64,000 bases of DNA from assembly GCA_022711465.1 (NCBI GenBank), contig JAKLEZ010000014.1:104585-168584 (forward strand), given 5' to 3'. This stretch comes from Planctomycetota bacterium (GTDB lineage Bacteria > Planctomycetota > Phycisphaerae > UBA1845 > PWPN01). The position numbers and the translations under genes are program-made. The notes beneath the pieces are model-generated. The model did not search any database. It saw nothing but the letters and a program-made list of their open reading frames with translations, and was not told the origin of the DNA. Each line of letters opens with the position of its first letter. Position 1 is the stretch's first letter. Below, in pieces: positions 16,548-25,932 of this stretch.

Positions 16548-17741
16548 ATGCCCCGATTCGACGCTGCCGACGAATACTTCAACCGCTCGTACGAGACCGT
16601 GACCGGTACACCCTATGAGCACATGCCGGTCGTCTACGGCGTGTTCTGCCGCGAGCCAGGAATGATCACCGGCATGCAGGACGTATTGGAGCTGATCAAC
16701 AACCACTGCCCGGGACCAGTCACCGTCCGAGCCCTGTCCGACGGCGATCGGTTCGAACCCATGCACATCGTGATGACCCTCGAGGGCCCCTTCGGACAAT
16801 TGGTGACCCTGGAAACAACCTACCTCGGCATCTTGTCCCTGTCGGCCGCAACCGCCAACATGGCGGCCATCGTCGAGGCGGCCAATCCAGCCCAGGTCAT
16901 CGATATGGCCGCCCGGCACTACCCGCCCGAACTGCTGGTCGCGATCGCCGAGGCGGCCGCAGTCGGCGGAGCCGCCGGAACCACCACGCCGCTCGGCCAT
17001 GCCGCCGTCATCACACGCTACGGCATCAGCGACGACCGCATCCAGATCGGTTCACGCGATTCGACGTCCTTCAGACTCCATGCAACCATCCCCCACGCCC
17101 TCAACGCCGTCTACGGCGGCAACAGCATCGAAAGTGCAGCCGCATATAACCACCGCTGCCCGGCCGCATCCCTCACTGTGCTCCTGGACGACGAGGGACG
17201 CGAGCGAGACATCTGCTCGGAGGCGGTCAAGCGCTTCGGATCCAGCTTGTACGGCGTGCGGCTGGACACCCCCGCCAATCGCGTCCACCAGGGCGGACAC
17301 GAAAAGGCCGACCGGGCTCTGGAAATGCGCATCCTCTCGCAGGTCCCCCCCGCCGACCGCAAGGCAGCCATGGCCGCCCTCGCCCGGCACGGCTTCGGCC
17401 CGGGCGTCACCATCGAGGCCGCCTACACCATACGCGATCTGCTCGACAAGCTCGGCTCACGCCACACCCGGCTCGTGCTCAGCGGTGACTTCGATCTGGA
17501 TAAGGTCCGGGCGTTCCGCCTCTGCAACGCCCCGGCCGACTACATCACCACCGGTTCGTGGGTTCGTTTCGGCATCTTCACCAGCGACATCCTCCGCGTT
17601 TTCGAGAACGACCACTGGATCCCGCGCTGCAAGACCGGGCGCGGCGGCGAACTGATCGAGCCGGACGGACTCCCCGTCGTGCTCCAAAAGAACGCCCCGA
17701 CGGCCTCGCCACCCGAGACCGACGAGCCTAAAGTACTCTGA
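16548..17741 (+). CDS. Nicotinate phosphoribosyltransferase family protein
   Basis: The 397-residue soluble protein has the two-part type II phosphoribosyltransferase layout. The N-terminal half holds FEPMHIVMTLEGPFGQLVTLETTYLG, here split as FEPMHIVMTLEGPFG and VTLETTYLG. The barrel half holds YGVRLDTPANR and TRLVLSGDFDLDKVRAF, followed by a segment like FGIFTSDI that binds phosphoribose phosphate. The family converts nicotinate and PRPP to nicotinate mononucleotide in NAD salvage. The sequence is closer in feel to the shorter archaeal-type NAPRTases than to PncB. Start ATG 16548 has no clear Shine-Dalgarno sequence and lies just after CTGACCGC-like repeats. It is divergent from the ECF sigma factor and stands alone. 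Confidence 0.8.
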   Translation: MPRFDAADEYFNRSYETVTGTPYEHMPVVYGVFCREPGMITGMQDVLELINNHCPGPVTVRALSDGDRFEPMHIVMTLEGPFGQLVTLETTYLGILSLSAATANMAAIVEAANPAQVIDMAARHYPPELLVAIAEAAAVGGAAGTTTPLGHAAVITRYGISDDRIQIGSRDSTSFRLHATIPHALNAVYGGNSIESAAAYNHRCPAASLTVLLDDEGRERDICSEAVKRFGSSLYGVRLDTPANRVHQGGHEKADRALEMRILSQVPPADRKAAMAALARHGFGPGVTIEAAYTIRDLLDKLGSRHTRLVLSGDFDLDKVRAFRLCNAPADYITTGSWVRFGIFTSDILRVFENDHWIPRCKTGRGGELIEPDGLPVVLQKNAPTASPPETDEPKVL

Positions 17742-17852
17742 GTGCTCGGCTTAGCGCCCCCTTGACCGTGGACCTCTCCGGGCAGCAGGCCGGGCCGGCA
17801 GGAATTGTGAACCGGCTTTACGCCCGGCTTACCAGCGTTGAACAAATTCGAC

Positions 17853-17881
17853 TTGGTTTCCACAGGTCGAATCGAGATAAT
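17853..17881 (+). promoter_or_regulatory. Sigma-70-type promoter of the lamin-tail/dockerin gene
   Basis: TTGGTT (17853-17858), a 17-base spacer and GATAAT (17876-17881). The leader is about 125 bases and ends in the strong ribosome site AAAGGAGGT before ATG 18013. Confidence 0.55.
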
Positions 17882-18012
17882 GAGCCCACTCGCGGGGGGT
17901 GTCGGAGGCGCCCCTGTTCTTCCCGAGAGGGTCCCGGATCGAGAGACGCGGCAGCAGCAGTGCTCTCCAGAGCGCCATGCCTGTCTCTCACTTCTGAAAG
18001 GAGGTCATCACG

Positions 18013-21000
18013 ATGTCCCATCGCACCCCCCGTATCGCTGTCCTCGCCTGCGCAACCCTGGCCGTGACCGCCGGCACCGGCCTGGCCGCGACTATCGCCG
18101 ACGCCAAGACCCACGCCATGGGTGAGACGGTGACGATCGACAGTGCGGTCATCACCTCCACGACCGACCTGGTCAACAGCTCCTCGAGCGATTCAATGTA
18201 CATCCAGGATGAAACCGGCGGCCTCACCCTCTACGGCTCACCGACGGCCATCGGGGCCATCCTCGCCATCGCCGGGGAAGGCGACGCCATCAGCATCACC
18301 GGTAAGGTCGTCATCTACAACGGGCTGTTCGAACTGGGCACCCCCTTCACCGATGTGGTCAAGCTCGGACATCCCGGCATCCCGGCGCCGACCGAAGTCA
18401 CCGTCGCCGACTTCCAGGACAACAGCCCCACCGCCGAAGCATTGGAGAGCAAGCTGGTCAAGCTCGGGAACGTCCTCTTCACCCAGATCGGCAACTTCGC
18501 CTACAATGTCAACTACAAGGTCAAGGACGCTGACAACCCCGCTCCAACACCGGCGGCCACCACCCGCGTGTCCACCACCCTCCTCAACCTCGTGGGCGAG
18601 CCCATCCCGACCGTCGCGGTCGACCTGGTCGGTATCTTCAGCCAGTACAACTCCAGCAACCCCGCCGCCGGCTACCAGCTCCTGCTGCGCAGCAAGTCCG
18701 ACGTGATCCCGGTCAACGGCAACTTCCCGCCCAACGTCCTCGCCACGCCCCCCCTGGCCATCAACAAGGGCGCCGGCCCCGTCACCCTGACCATCCAGGC
18801 CACCGACCCGGACAACGGACCGTTCCCGCTCAAGTACAGCGTGAAGAGCGGAGCCGCCGGCACCGGACCCTCGCTCAGCCTGCCCTTCTGCGGCACGCTG
18901 ACCGACCCCGCAAGCACCCCGGCCGGCAATGACGTGACCGCCGGCGGACCGCTGGTCGGCAACCAGGTCGTGTTCACACCCAACCCCGACGCGAGCGGAT
19001 GGTTCGTCTTCACCCTGGCCGCCGACGATGGAGCCGGCACCGGCGAAGCCAAGGTCAACGTCTTCATCCAGGACACCACGCGGGCGGTCATCACGGAAAT
19101 CATGTACGCACCGGCTAACAACAATCCCGACGAAGTCAATTTCGACAGCGACTGGGAGTGGGTCGAAATCACCAACCGCACCGATGCCGACATCTACCTG
19201 GGATCACTGCTCGACGGCGCCCTCACCACCCAGGATAACCTCTACTATCTCACCCTCCCCGCCAACGCCACCCTCGTGCTCGCCAAGCCCGACCGCGCAG
19301 TCTGGACCCGAGCCATGTTCCTCACCGAGTGGAGCCCGCTGGCCGACACCACCGTGCTCCAGATGTTCGGCTACGGACTCGAAGGCGAACCGCGGCTGGG
19401 TAATGGCGGCGACCTCCTGCGATTGTTCGACGCCGACGGGAGACTGCTCGACGTGGTCGCCTTCACCAACGGCGACGGCTGGCCGATCGCCAACTACCAG
19501 AGCAGCATCTACCTGCGGCACGACGCCATCGACACCGCCGCCAACGACAGCGGAACCAACTGGCAGCTGTCCGTCTCCGGCGCCTGTGACGCCTGGACCA
19601 CCCCCGGCGGCGACATCGGCAGCCCGGGAGTCATACCCAGTAGTGACTGTAGTTTCCCGCCAACCGCCGACAACCTCGAGGCCTTCGTCACCCAAGACAG
19701 CTCGGTCGGCGTGGCCATCACCCTGGTGGGCTCCGACCCGGACGGCAGCGAGGTGACCTTCCTGATCGTCACCGATCCGACCAGCGGTACCATGATCGAC
19801 CCGGACAACAATGACGCCAGCGTGGGCGCCGGCAGCACCCTGGCCGCCACCCACGTCCGCTACTTCCCGGCCGCGGGCGTGAGCGGCGACGTCACCTTCA
19901 CCTACAAGGTCAACGACGGCTCAAACGACTCGCCGACGGCCACCGTCACCGTCCACATCATCCCCCCCGCCCCGGACAAGGTGATCATCACCGAGATCAT
20001 GTACAATCCGAGCAACCTCGACGCCAATTGGGAATGGGTCGAAGTCCATAACCTGACCGACAACCCCGTCGACCTCAAGACCCTCAACGATGCCAAGAAC
20101 GAAAACGACGGGAACCTGGCGGGCATGACCCTGCTGGCCCACGAAACCAGAATAATCCTAAAGGAGGAAATAGCTGGTTTCAACCCCCGGACACTCGCCG
20201 AGTTCCTCGCGGAATGGTCGCCTCTGACCGCCGACCAGGTGCTCGCCATCAGCGGCACCAGCATCCTGCCTGCCCTGAACAACACCGGCGGCGATACCCT
20301 CACCCTCATCGGCGCGGACAACGCCGTCCTCGATACCGTCGTCTACGAAGTCGACAGCGCCAACGGCTGGCCCAGCAGTGACGGCAGGGCCAGCATCTAC
20401 CTCAAGGCCGGATCCCTGACCACCACGGGCAACGACCTCGGAACCCACTGGGCCCTCTCGGTCGACGGCACCGACGGGGCCTACCGCAGCGCGACCAGCG
20501 AGACCGACATAACCTACGACCTGGGCAGCCCCGGCATCTTGCCCGGCAGCATCCCCGTCACCCCGCCGGTCGTTCTCTCCATGGCCTCACGCAAGGGCCA
20601 CGGTACCGCCGGAACATTCGACATTCTCAACACGGATGCCAAGCCGATCGAGTGCCGCAAGGGCGGACCAACCCAACTGGTCGTCACCTTCGACAAGGCC
20701 ATCGAGCAAGTCACCGGCACGAACGCCGACGTCAGCCTCTCCAGCGGCACGGTCGATTCCCTGCTCATCGACGGCCCCACCTTGACCATCAACCTGACCG
20801 GGGCCGCGGATTCGGCCGTCCTCGCCGTCGGCTTCGCGGGCATCGCCGCCAGCGGTACCCCCACCGCCCAAGTGACCGACACGGCCCGCATCTGCGTCCA
20901 GATCGGCGATGTGAACCAGGATGGCAGGGTCAACGTGCTCGATATGACCCGGGTACGCAACAACACCGGGGCCACCCTCGTGACCACCAACTTCACGGCC

Positions 21001-21087
21001 GACCTCAATGTGGACGGCAGAGTGAACACCCTGGACATGACCACCGTGCGCCTCAACCTGGGCAAGGCGCCGCTGAACTGCCCTTGA
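18013..21087 (+). CDS. Large exported lamin-tail and dockerin protein
   Basis: The 1024-residue protein starts with a signal peptide (1-25). An OB-fold-like region (about 26-235; MYIQDETGGLTLYG, ISITGKVVIYNGLFEL) and an Ig-like segment (about 240-355) follow. A first lamin-tail domain begins near 357 (ITEIMYAP, DWEWVEITN), then a cadherin-like domain (about 550-650), and a second lamin-tail domain begins near 655 (ITEIMYNP, NWEWVEVHN). It ends in a two-repeat dockerin (GDVNQDGRVNVLDMTRVRN and DLNVDGRVNTLDMTTVRLN, from about 966). A strong AAAGGAGGT fixes the start. The dockerin suggests attachment to a cohesin-bearing surface partner; a cohesin-like protein is encoded 3 kb away. It converges with the PQQ gene on a large hairpin. 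Ligand unknown. Confidence 0.9.
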   Translation: MSHRTPRIAVLACATLAVTAGTGLAATIADAKTHAMGETVTIDSAVITSTTDLVNSSSSDSMYIQDETGGLTLYGSPTAIGAILAIAGEGDAISITGKVVIYNGLFELGTPFTDVVKLGHPGIPAPTEVTVADFQDNSPTAEALESKLVKLGNVLFTQIGNFAYNVNYKVKDADNPAPTPAATTRVSTTLLNLVGEPIPTVAVDLVGIFSQYNSSNPAAGYQLLLRSKSDVIPVNGNFPPNVLATPPLAINKGAGPVTLTIQATDPDNGPFPLKYSVKSGAAGTGPSLSLPFCGTLTDPASTPAGNDVTAGGPLVGNQVVFTPNPDASGWFVFTLAADDGAGTGEAKVNVFIQDTTRAVITEIMYAPANNNPDEVNFDSDWEWVEITNRTDADIYLGSLLDGALTTQDNLYYLTLPANATLVLAKPDRAVWTRAMFLTEWSPLADTTVLQMFGYGLEGEPRLGNGGDLLRLFDADGRLLDVVAFTNGDGWPIANYQSSIYLRHDAIDTAANDSGTNWQLSVSGACDAWTTPGGDIGSPGVIPSSDCSFPPTADNLEAFVTQDSSVGVAITLVGSDPDGSEVTFLIVTDPTSGTMIDPDNNDASVGAGSTLAATHVRYFPAAGVSGDVTFTYKVNDGSNDSPTATVTVHIIPPAPDKVIITEIMYNPSNLDANWEWVEVHNLTDNPVDLKTLNDAKNENDGNLAGMTLLAHETRIILKEEIAGFNPRTLAEFLAEWSPLTADQVLAISGTSILPALNNTGGDTLTLIGADNAVLDTVVYEVDSANGWPSSDGRASIYLKAGSLTTTGNDLGTHWALSVDGTDGAYRSATSETDITYDLGSPGILPGSIPVTPPVVLSMASRKGHGTAGTFDILNTDAKPIECRKGGPTQLVVTFDKAIEQVTGTNADVSLSSGTVDSLLIDGPTLTINLTGAADSAVLAVGFAGIAASGTPTAQVTDTARICVQIGDVNQDGRVNVLDMTRVRNNTGATLVTTNFTADLNVDGRVNTLDMTTVRLNLGKAPLNCP

Positions 21088-21120
21088 GCATAAGAGGTTT
21101 AAGGTGGCTAAAGGATCTAC

Positions 21121-21169
21121 GGCTCGGGCCGGGATGACTCGGCGGACGCCGACCATCCCCGCCCGAGCC
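21121..21169. terminator. Large two-sided hairpin between convergent genes
   Basis: GGCTCGGGC (21121-21129) pairs with GCCCGAGCC (21161-21169), continuing after one C-C mismatch as GGGATG / CATCCC, with a small inner CGGC/GCCG stem. It sits between two convergent stop codons and lacks a clear T-run, so it is a 3'-end structure or terminator working in both directions. Confidence 0.6.
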
Positions 21170-21174
21170 GCCTC

Positions 21175-24100
21175 TCAGCGCGGACAGGGGAACTGAAGCC
21201 AGTTCGACTCCAGGAGAACATCGACCCTCTCCGGCCAGACCTGAACATCCAGGATCGACCGACCCGCAACTCCCGCGGGCTGGGTCGGCACGGCCGGCTG
21301 GCCAATGACCCGCCCGGTCGCCTTGTCCAGGAGCAGCAGCCGCGGAACGATCACCCCGAGACGCGGCTCCACCGCGACGACGTCCTGGTCATGGTCGGAA
21401 GCCTGGCCGCCGGCCCGGACAGGCGAAGCATCGGCAGGCACGATCGAAGCGATCGGGATGGCGTTGGCCGAGGCCTTCAGCACCTCGGCCGACAGATGCG
21501 TCCGGGCGGGAAGCTCACCCTGCTGCCAAATGACCGAACCATCGGCCGTCCGCAGGGCGGCCAGACCCCACCGCTGCCGCTCGATGCCGAGCCGGACGCC
21601 CCCGGTCGCACGTCTCTGCATCCCGCATACGTACAGGATGCCGCCCTCGACAACGCCGTCGAGAACACCCTCCGCACAGGCCTCAACCCGGGTCTGCCAG
21701 CGCACCTTGCCGCTCAGCGGATCCACCAGCGAAAGCTGCCCGGACTGATCGGCGACGGCCAGCAGGTCCGGCGCAGGCTTGAAGAGCTGCGCGATTCGGT
21801 CCGTTCCCGCCAGCCGCCAGCGCTCCACTCCGGGTGTGGCCAGGTTGAAGGCCGCCACGTCTTGAGCCTGCACCGGACCACAGATCACGCCGTCGAACAA
21901 CATGATGCTGACCCGATCGTCGCCCTGAACGAATGAGCAGGAACCGATCGTTCGCCCGTCGGAGAGAGCGAAGATGTCCACGTGCTCGAGGCCGGCTTCC
22001 ATCGCGACCACATACTCGCCACGGGCCCGGACCCAGTACCAGCACTGCCGGTGGTTCGTCCGTTGCCACAGCACGCGGTCGCCGGCATCGGCCCGGCAGA
22101 CCTCAAGCCGGCCACGGGCGTCAGCGCTGATCACGGATCCCTGGTGCAACCACACCCACGCGTCCGAGAACGCCGATTCCCGAGCCGCGGTGACCGGGGG
22201 ATCGAAAGGCCGCGACCAAAGCCGCCGCCCGGTCAGCGTGCCCAGTGCGTAGAGGCCCACCGGACTGCTCATCACCAGCGTCTGCCCCTCGATAACTCCT
22301 CGAACGCGCGAACGGTTGCGCCGGCCGGGACGCAGCAGCAAGTCCATCCTGCGCTCCTGCTGGCTCTCCTGTTCCGATTCGACACTCAGTTCGTGCAGCA
22401 GGCGCAGGTCGGCCTCCCAGAGAGGCGGGGCGAGCACCGCAGCCGCCTGAGCCTCCACCCGGCTCGTGCCCTCCAGGACAAGTCGCTTGTCAGCCAGCGG
22501 CTCAGAACGGTCACCCCTGACCATAATCGGGACGCGATCACTTGGCGAAACCACTTGAGGCGGGCCCGGTGCCCCGAGCACCGCCGGAGCCAGCGCCGCC
22601 TGATGGCGAGTCAGCATCTCCGTCGCCACGCGCTCTCGAAGCCGGGCCGCAAGCTGCGCGGCGGGCAGCGTCTTCCGGTCTTCACCGGCCGGCGCCGCCG
22701 CCCGTTCGGCGGAAGGATCGAGCAGCAGGTCCGCGGGCAGCGGAACCGAGGCAAACTCGCCGGCCAGGCGATCCAGCAATGCGACCGCCGCGGCAGGCTG
22801 ATGCAGATCCTCGGGCTGCAGATACAGGGCCGCCAGCCGAGCGATGGCCTCGGCCTTCACCCCGGGCGGTGACGCGGGATGGTGCATGGCTCGAGCGAAG
22901 CACTGTTCGGCCTGCTCGAAGCGATACTCGCTTGCCGCCCACGTGCCCAGCAGCACGGCGGCCTCGCACGACGGCTGACCCAGTTCCTCACTCTCCATCG
23001 CCCAGCCCAGGCAGGCCTGCTCCTCCTCTTCACTTCCCCGGTGGAAACGAGTGCGGATCTCAGCAAGAAAGACCCTCTGATCCCCTTCGGACAGATCCCC
23101 CAGCGCCTTGGCCAGCCGCCGGGCAGCGAGCATGCGCGCACGGCTCTCGTACCCCTCGCTCTGGTTCAGCATCTCGTCGCCGGCCGCACTCAGTACCAGT
23201 GAAAGGTACTGACGGCATGCATCGAGCACACGGCGGTTGCGATGGTAATAGTCGCCCAGGGCCACCGCGGTGTGGATGGCATCGCCCGGCGAGCGAGCAA
23301 TGGCTCGAGCCTGTTCGAGCAACTCCAGGGCCCGGGCGGGGGCCAGGTCGGGCCCCGAAGCCAAGTCCAGCATGGCCGTCACCTTGAGGTGAACCAGGTG
23401 GTTGTAGCGCTGCGGACTGTGGGCCTCGAACGCGGGCGGCACCGCGCCCAGGACGACGAGGGCGGCGTCCGGCTTGCCGCGAAGCAGTTCCAGCCAGGCC
23501 AGGCGAATCGCCGCGGAACCGTCGGCCGGCTCGGCGCGGTGCCGGGCCAAGGCGTCCTGGTAGCCCTGGCCCAGGTCCGGATACTTGTGGACGTCGAAGG
23601 CTGCCAGGCTGAACAGAGCTCCATCCCAGGCCAATAGGTTGCCCGGAGGCTCGCGCCCCTCCTGTGGAGGCACATCGATGGCTCGCCCACCGGCCGCATC
23701 CATCGCCACCAGACCGGATACGGTGGGCAGGTAAAGCCGGTTGCCCGCGAGAATACCCCGCCCGCTGGCCTCGGCGCAGGATTGCGTCCACACCGGCCGA
23801 CCGGTCTCGATATCCACGGCCACCACGGTCTCGCCGCCCAGCCACACCCGCTGATCGGTTGCGGCGATCACGTACTGGGCGTTGGCCCGCGGCACCATCC
23901 ACCGGATCCGCCCGCTCGCCCGGTCGATGCACAGGAGAAAGTCGGCGTCCTGGGGAGCCAGGAGTACTACGTCAGCCACGGCCATCGCCGGTGTGGGCAG
24001 CCAGGAATCGCCGACGGTCTTGCCTGCGGCCTGGTCGTACCGCGATACCCAGCGAATCGAGAAGTCGCTCGCTTCCATGGCCACGAGGACGCCCCGCCCG

Positions 24101-25743
24101 GTGGGGAAGTAGACCACCCCGTCGACCACGCACGGGGACAAGGCGTACAGGGGATCGAACAGCTCCGATCCGATCCCGCAGAGGTAGACGTGCCGGACCA
24201 GTCCCCCGGTTTGAGGATCAAGCACGATGGCGTACAGATCCGAACCCAGCCGGCAAGGGGCCACCAGATGATCGCCCAAGGCCACCGGCACGGCCAGGAA
24301 CTGGGCCCCGGCCAGATCGGGGCTGTTCTCCGTGGACCAGAGGAGCTTGCCGTCCGCCACGGTGTAGGCCGCCAGCCGGTTCGGAACCAGCCCGGCGGGG
24401 GCATAGTAGCCCCGCTGAAGCATCGGCTGGCCGTTGGGATTCCACAGCGGAATCGGATCCGGCAGCCGGACGGGCCACTCGATCGTGAGTGCGCTTCCGA
24501 AGGCCAGTGCCACTCCTCCGCCGACACTGTCGCCATAGACCTGGGTAACCAGCGAATGCCGCGCCAGAACGGCGTCCGGGTCGTTACCTCCCTGGACCAC
24601 CCATCCGCCCGGCCCGAGCACGACACCCTGCTGGATCAGTTGCGGGGAGACCTGGGCGATCTCGGTGGCAGGCGTCTCGCTCTGCCAGACGATCTCGAAC
24701 GTCTCGCCATCCAAGGCGAGCAAGCGGTCTGCGGCCTTGAAAAGCACGAGCCGACCATCCGTGACCGGCAGGGCCGCGGGCAGAAGCTTCTGCCGGACGG
24801 CGAAGCGCTGGAGCCGGCCCAGTCCTTCGCGCGGGGGCGTGATCGGCAAGGCCATGTGCCAGGGCAACTCGGGCGGGAAGGCCGGCTCGACCGCCGGCAT
24901 GGGCCCCGAACGAGCCGCAGTGCCCATCGCGATCGGCCAACCGGCCGCCCGCTGCGTGGCCCGCGCGGGCTGAGCCTTGTCGAGGGACACCCGCACCTGC
25001 CGGACCCGCTCGTCCCGCCGGGAGGAATCCGCCGCATCCGGCTGGGCGGTCGCCGCCTCGGCCAGCCGTTCGGCGGCACGTTCGGGTTGGCCCAGTCTGG
25101 CCAGGCAGATCGCCCAGCGGGCCGGTACGACCCAGGCGGGAAGATCGGAATCCGGACAGACCGCCCGCAGCCACTGCAGCACGCTGGCCGCTTCAGAGAA
25201 CCGCCCCTCGTCCATCAGCCAGTCGGCCAGGGTGACGGCCGCCTCGTCGCCGACCCCGGTTAGCAGGAAGCGATCCACCACCGTCCGGCACAGGTCGAGA
25301 TCGTGCTCGCGCCTGGCCTGCTCGAACAAGGCGGCAGCCTCGCCGTCATGGACGAGTCGGTAGGCCTGGCGGCCCGCCCCGGGCAGTTGGGCCAGGGCCC
25401 GCTGGGCGTACCGCCGAGCCGACTCATAGAGCTGCCCGTCCGCAGTCAGCACATGCTCGCCGGGCAGTTCAATGATCCGCTGCAGCGAATCGATGGCGAG
25501 CTTCCAATCCTGCCGTTCGATGCCGTCGTTCGCCCGGCTCAGCAGCGTGCTCGCCTCCTCGCTGGGATGCAGCACCGCCGCGTAGGGACCAGCCGACGCG
25601 TGTTGCGTTTGTGCCGGCCGGCTCTGGGTCCGATTCGCCGGCGGGGCGGTCTGCCGAGCCGCTCCAGCTCCCACCGCGGTCACCAAGACCAGCGAGGCGG
25701 CCGCACAGAGAACGACGGGGAGTCTGGAGTGAGGTTGCTGCAT
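21175..25743 (-). CDS. Giant exported PQQ-like beta-propeller / TPR protein
   Basis: The 1522-residue product has a signal peptide (VVLCAAASLVLVTAVGAGAA). An N-terminal helical TPR-like section follows (about 50-260; repeated Ala/Leu/Arg helices). Next are a propeller with PQQ-like blades (VDGVVYFPTGRGVLVAMEA, WMVPRANAQYVIAATDQRVWLGG split at the turn, ILAGNRLYLPTVSGLVAMDA), a long TPR stretch (about 700-1000) and a second propeller (LYALGTLTGRRLWSRP, VDPLSGKVRWQTRV). Similar folds in BamB-like proteins mediate protein contacts. The frame is open to 26424, but ATG 25743 starts the signal peptide. Function unknown; planctomycetes often carry such proteins. It is divergent from the AmrS gene with closely spaced promoters. 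Confidence 0.85.
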   Translation of the reverse strand: MQQPHSRLPVVLCAAASLVLVTAVGAGAARQTAPPANRTQSRPAQTQHASAGPYAAVLHPSEEASTLLSRANDGIERQDWKLAIDSLQRIIELPGEHVLTADGQLYESARRYAQRALAQLPGAGRQAYRLVHDGEAAALFEQARREHDLDLCRTVVDRFLLTGVGDEAAVTLADWLMDEGRFSEAASVLQWLRAVCPDSDLPAWVVPARWAICLARLGQPERAAERLAEAATAQPDAADSSRRDERVRQVRVSLDKAQPARATQRAAGWPIAMGTAARSGPMPAVEPAFPPELPWHMALPITPPREGLGRLQRFAVRQKLLPAALPVTDGRLVLFKAADRLLALDGETFEIVWQSETPATEIAQVSPQLIQQGVVLGPGGWVVQGGNDPDAVLARHSLVTQVYGDSVGGGVALAFGSALTIEWPVRLPDPIPLWNPNGQPMLQRGYYAPAGLVPNRLAAYTVADGKLLWSTENSPDLAGAQFLAVPVALGDHLVAPCRLGSDLYAIVLDPQTGGLVRHVYLCGIGSELFDPLYALSPCVVDGVVYFPTGRGVLVAMEASDFSIRWVSRYDQAAGKTVGDSWLPTPAMAVADVVLLAPQDADFLLCIDRASGRIRWMVPRANAQYVIAATDQRVWLGGETVVAVDIETGRPVWTQSCAEASGRGILAGNRLYLPTVSGLVAMDAAGGRAIDVPPQEGREPPGNLLAWDGALFSLAAFDVHKYPDLGQGYQDALARHRAEPADGSAAIRLAWLELLRGKPDAALVVLGAVPPAFEAHSPQRYNHLVHLKVTAMLDLASGPDLAPARALELLEQARAIARSPGDAIHTAVALGDYYHRNRRVLDACRQYLSLVLSAAGDEMLNQSEGYESRARMLAARRLAKALGDLSEGDQRVFLAEIRTRFHRGSEEEEQACLGWAMESEELGQPSCEAAVLLGTWAASEYRFEQAEQCFARAMHHPASPPGVKAEAIARLAALYLQPEDLHQPAAAVALLDRLAGEFASVPLPADLLLDPSAERAAAPAGEDRKTLPAAQLAARLRERVATEMLTRHQAALAPAVLGAPGPPQVVSPSDRVPIMVRGDRSEPLADKRLVLEGTSRVEAQAAAVLAPPLWEADLRLLHELSVESEQESQQERRMDLLLRPGRRNRSRVRGVIEGQTLVMSSPVGLYALGTLTGRRLWSRPFDPPVTAARESAFSDAWVWLHQGSVISADARGRLEVCRADAGDRVLWQRTNHRQCWYWVRARGEYVVAMEAGLEHVDIFALSDGRTIGSCSFVQGDDRVSIMLFDGVICGPVQAQDVAAFNLATPGVERWRLAGTDRIAQLFKPAPDLLAVADQSGQLSLVDPLSGKVRWQTRVEACAEGVLDGVVEGGILYVCGMQRRATGGVRLGIERQRWGLAALRTADGSVIWQQGELPARTHLSAEVLKASANAIPIASIVPADASPVRAGGQASDHDQDVVAVEPRLGVIVPRLLLLDKATGRVIGQPAVPTQPAGVAGRSILDVQVWPERVDVLLESNWLQFPCPR

Positions 25744-25760
25744 GCGATCTCGATTCCGAC

Positions 25761-25818
25761 ATTCGATTCTATCGGTCGAATATGGGGGCGTCGAGGAGCA
25801 ATGGTCGCACGCTATAAT
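25761..25818. promoter_or_regulatory. Divergent promoter pair with an inverted repeat
   Basis: On the plus strand TATAAT (25813-25818) lies upstream of amrS. On the minus strand TAGAAT (25771-25766) with TCGACG (25794-25789) at 17 bases lies 16-23 bases upstream of the PQQ gene start. The inverted repeat ATTCGA...TCGAAT (25761-25781) covers the minus-strand -10 and could be an operator. The -35 elements are weak. Confidence 0.4.
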
Positions 25819-25932
25819 ACTCCGGTGCCACCCGACCGGGTCACAAGACCACGATCCTCCGGCGGTGGCCGTGCAGGATCCGGGCATCGGGCTCGGATGC
25901 GGGCTTGGCGGGCGGCAGTCCAGGTAACCATC

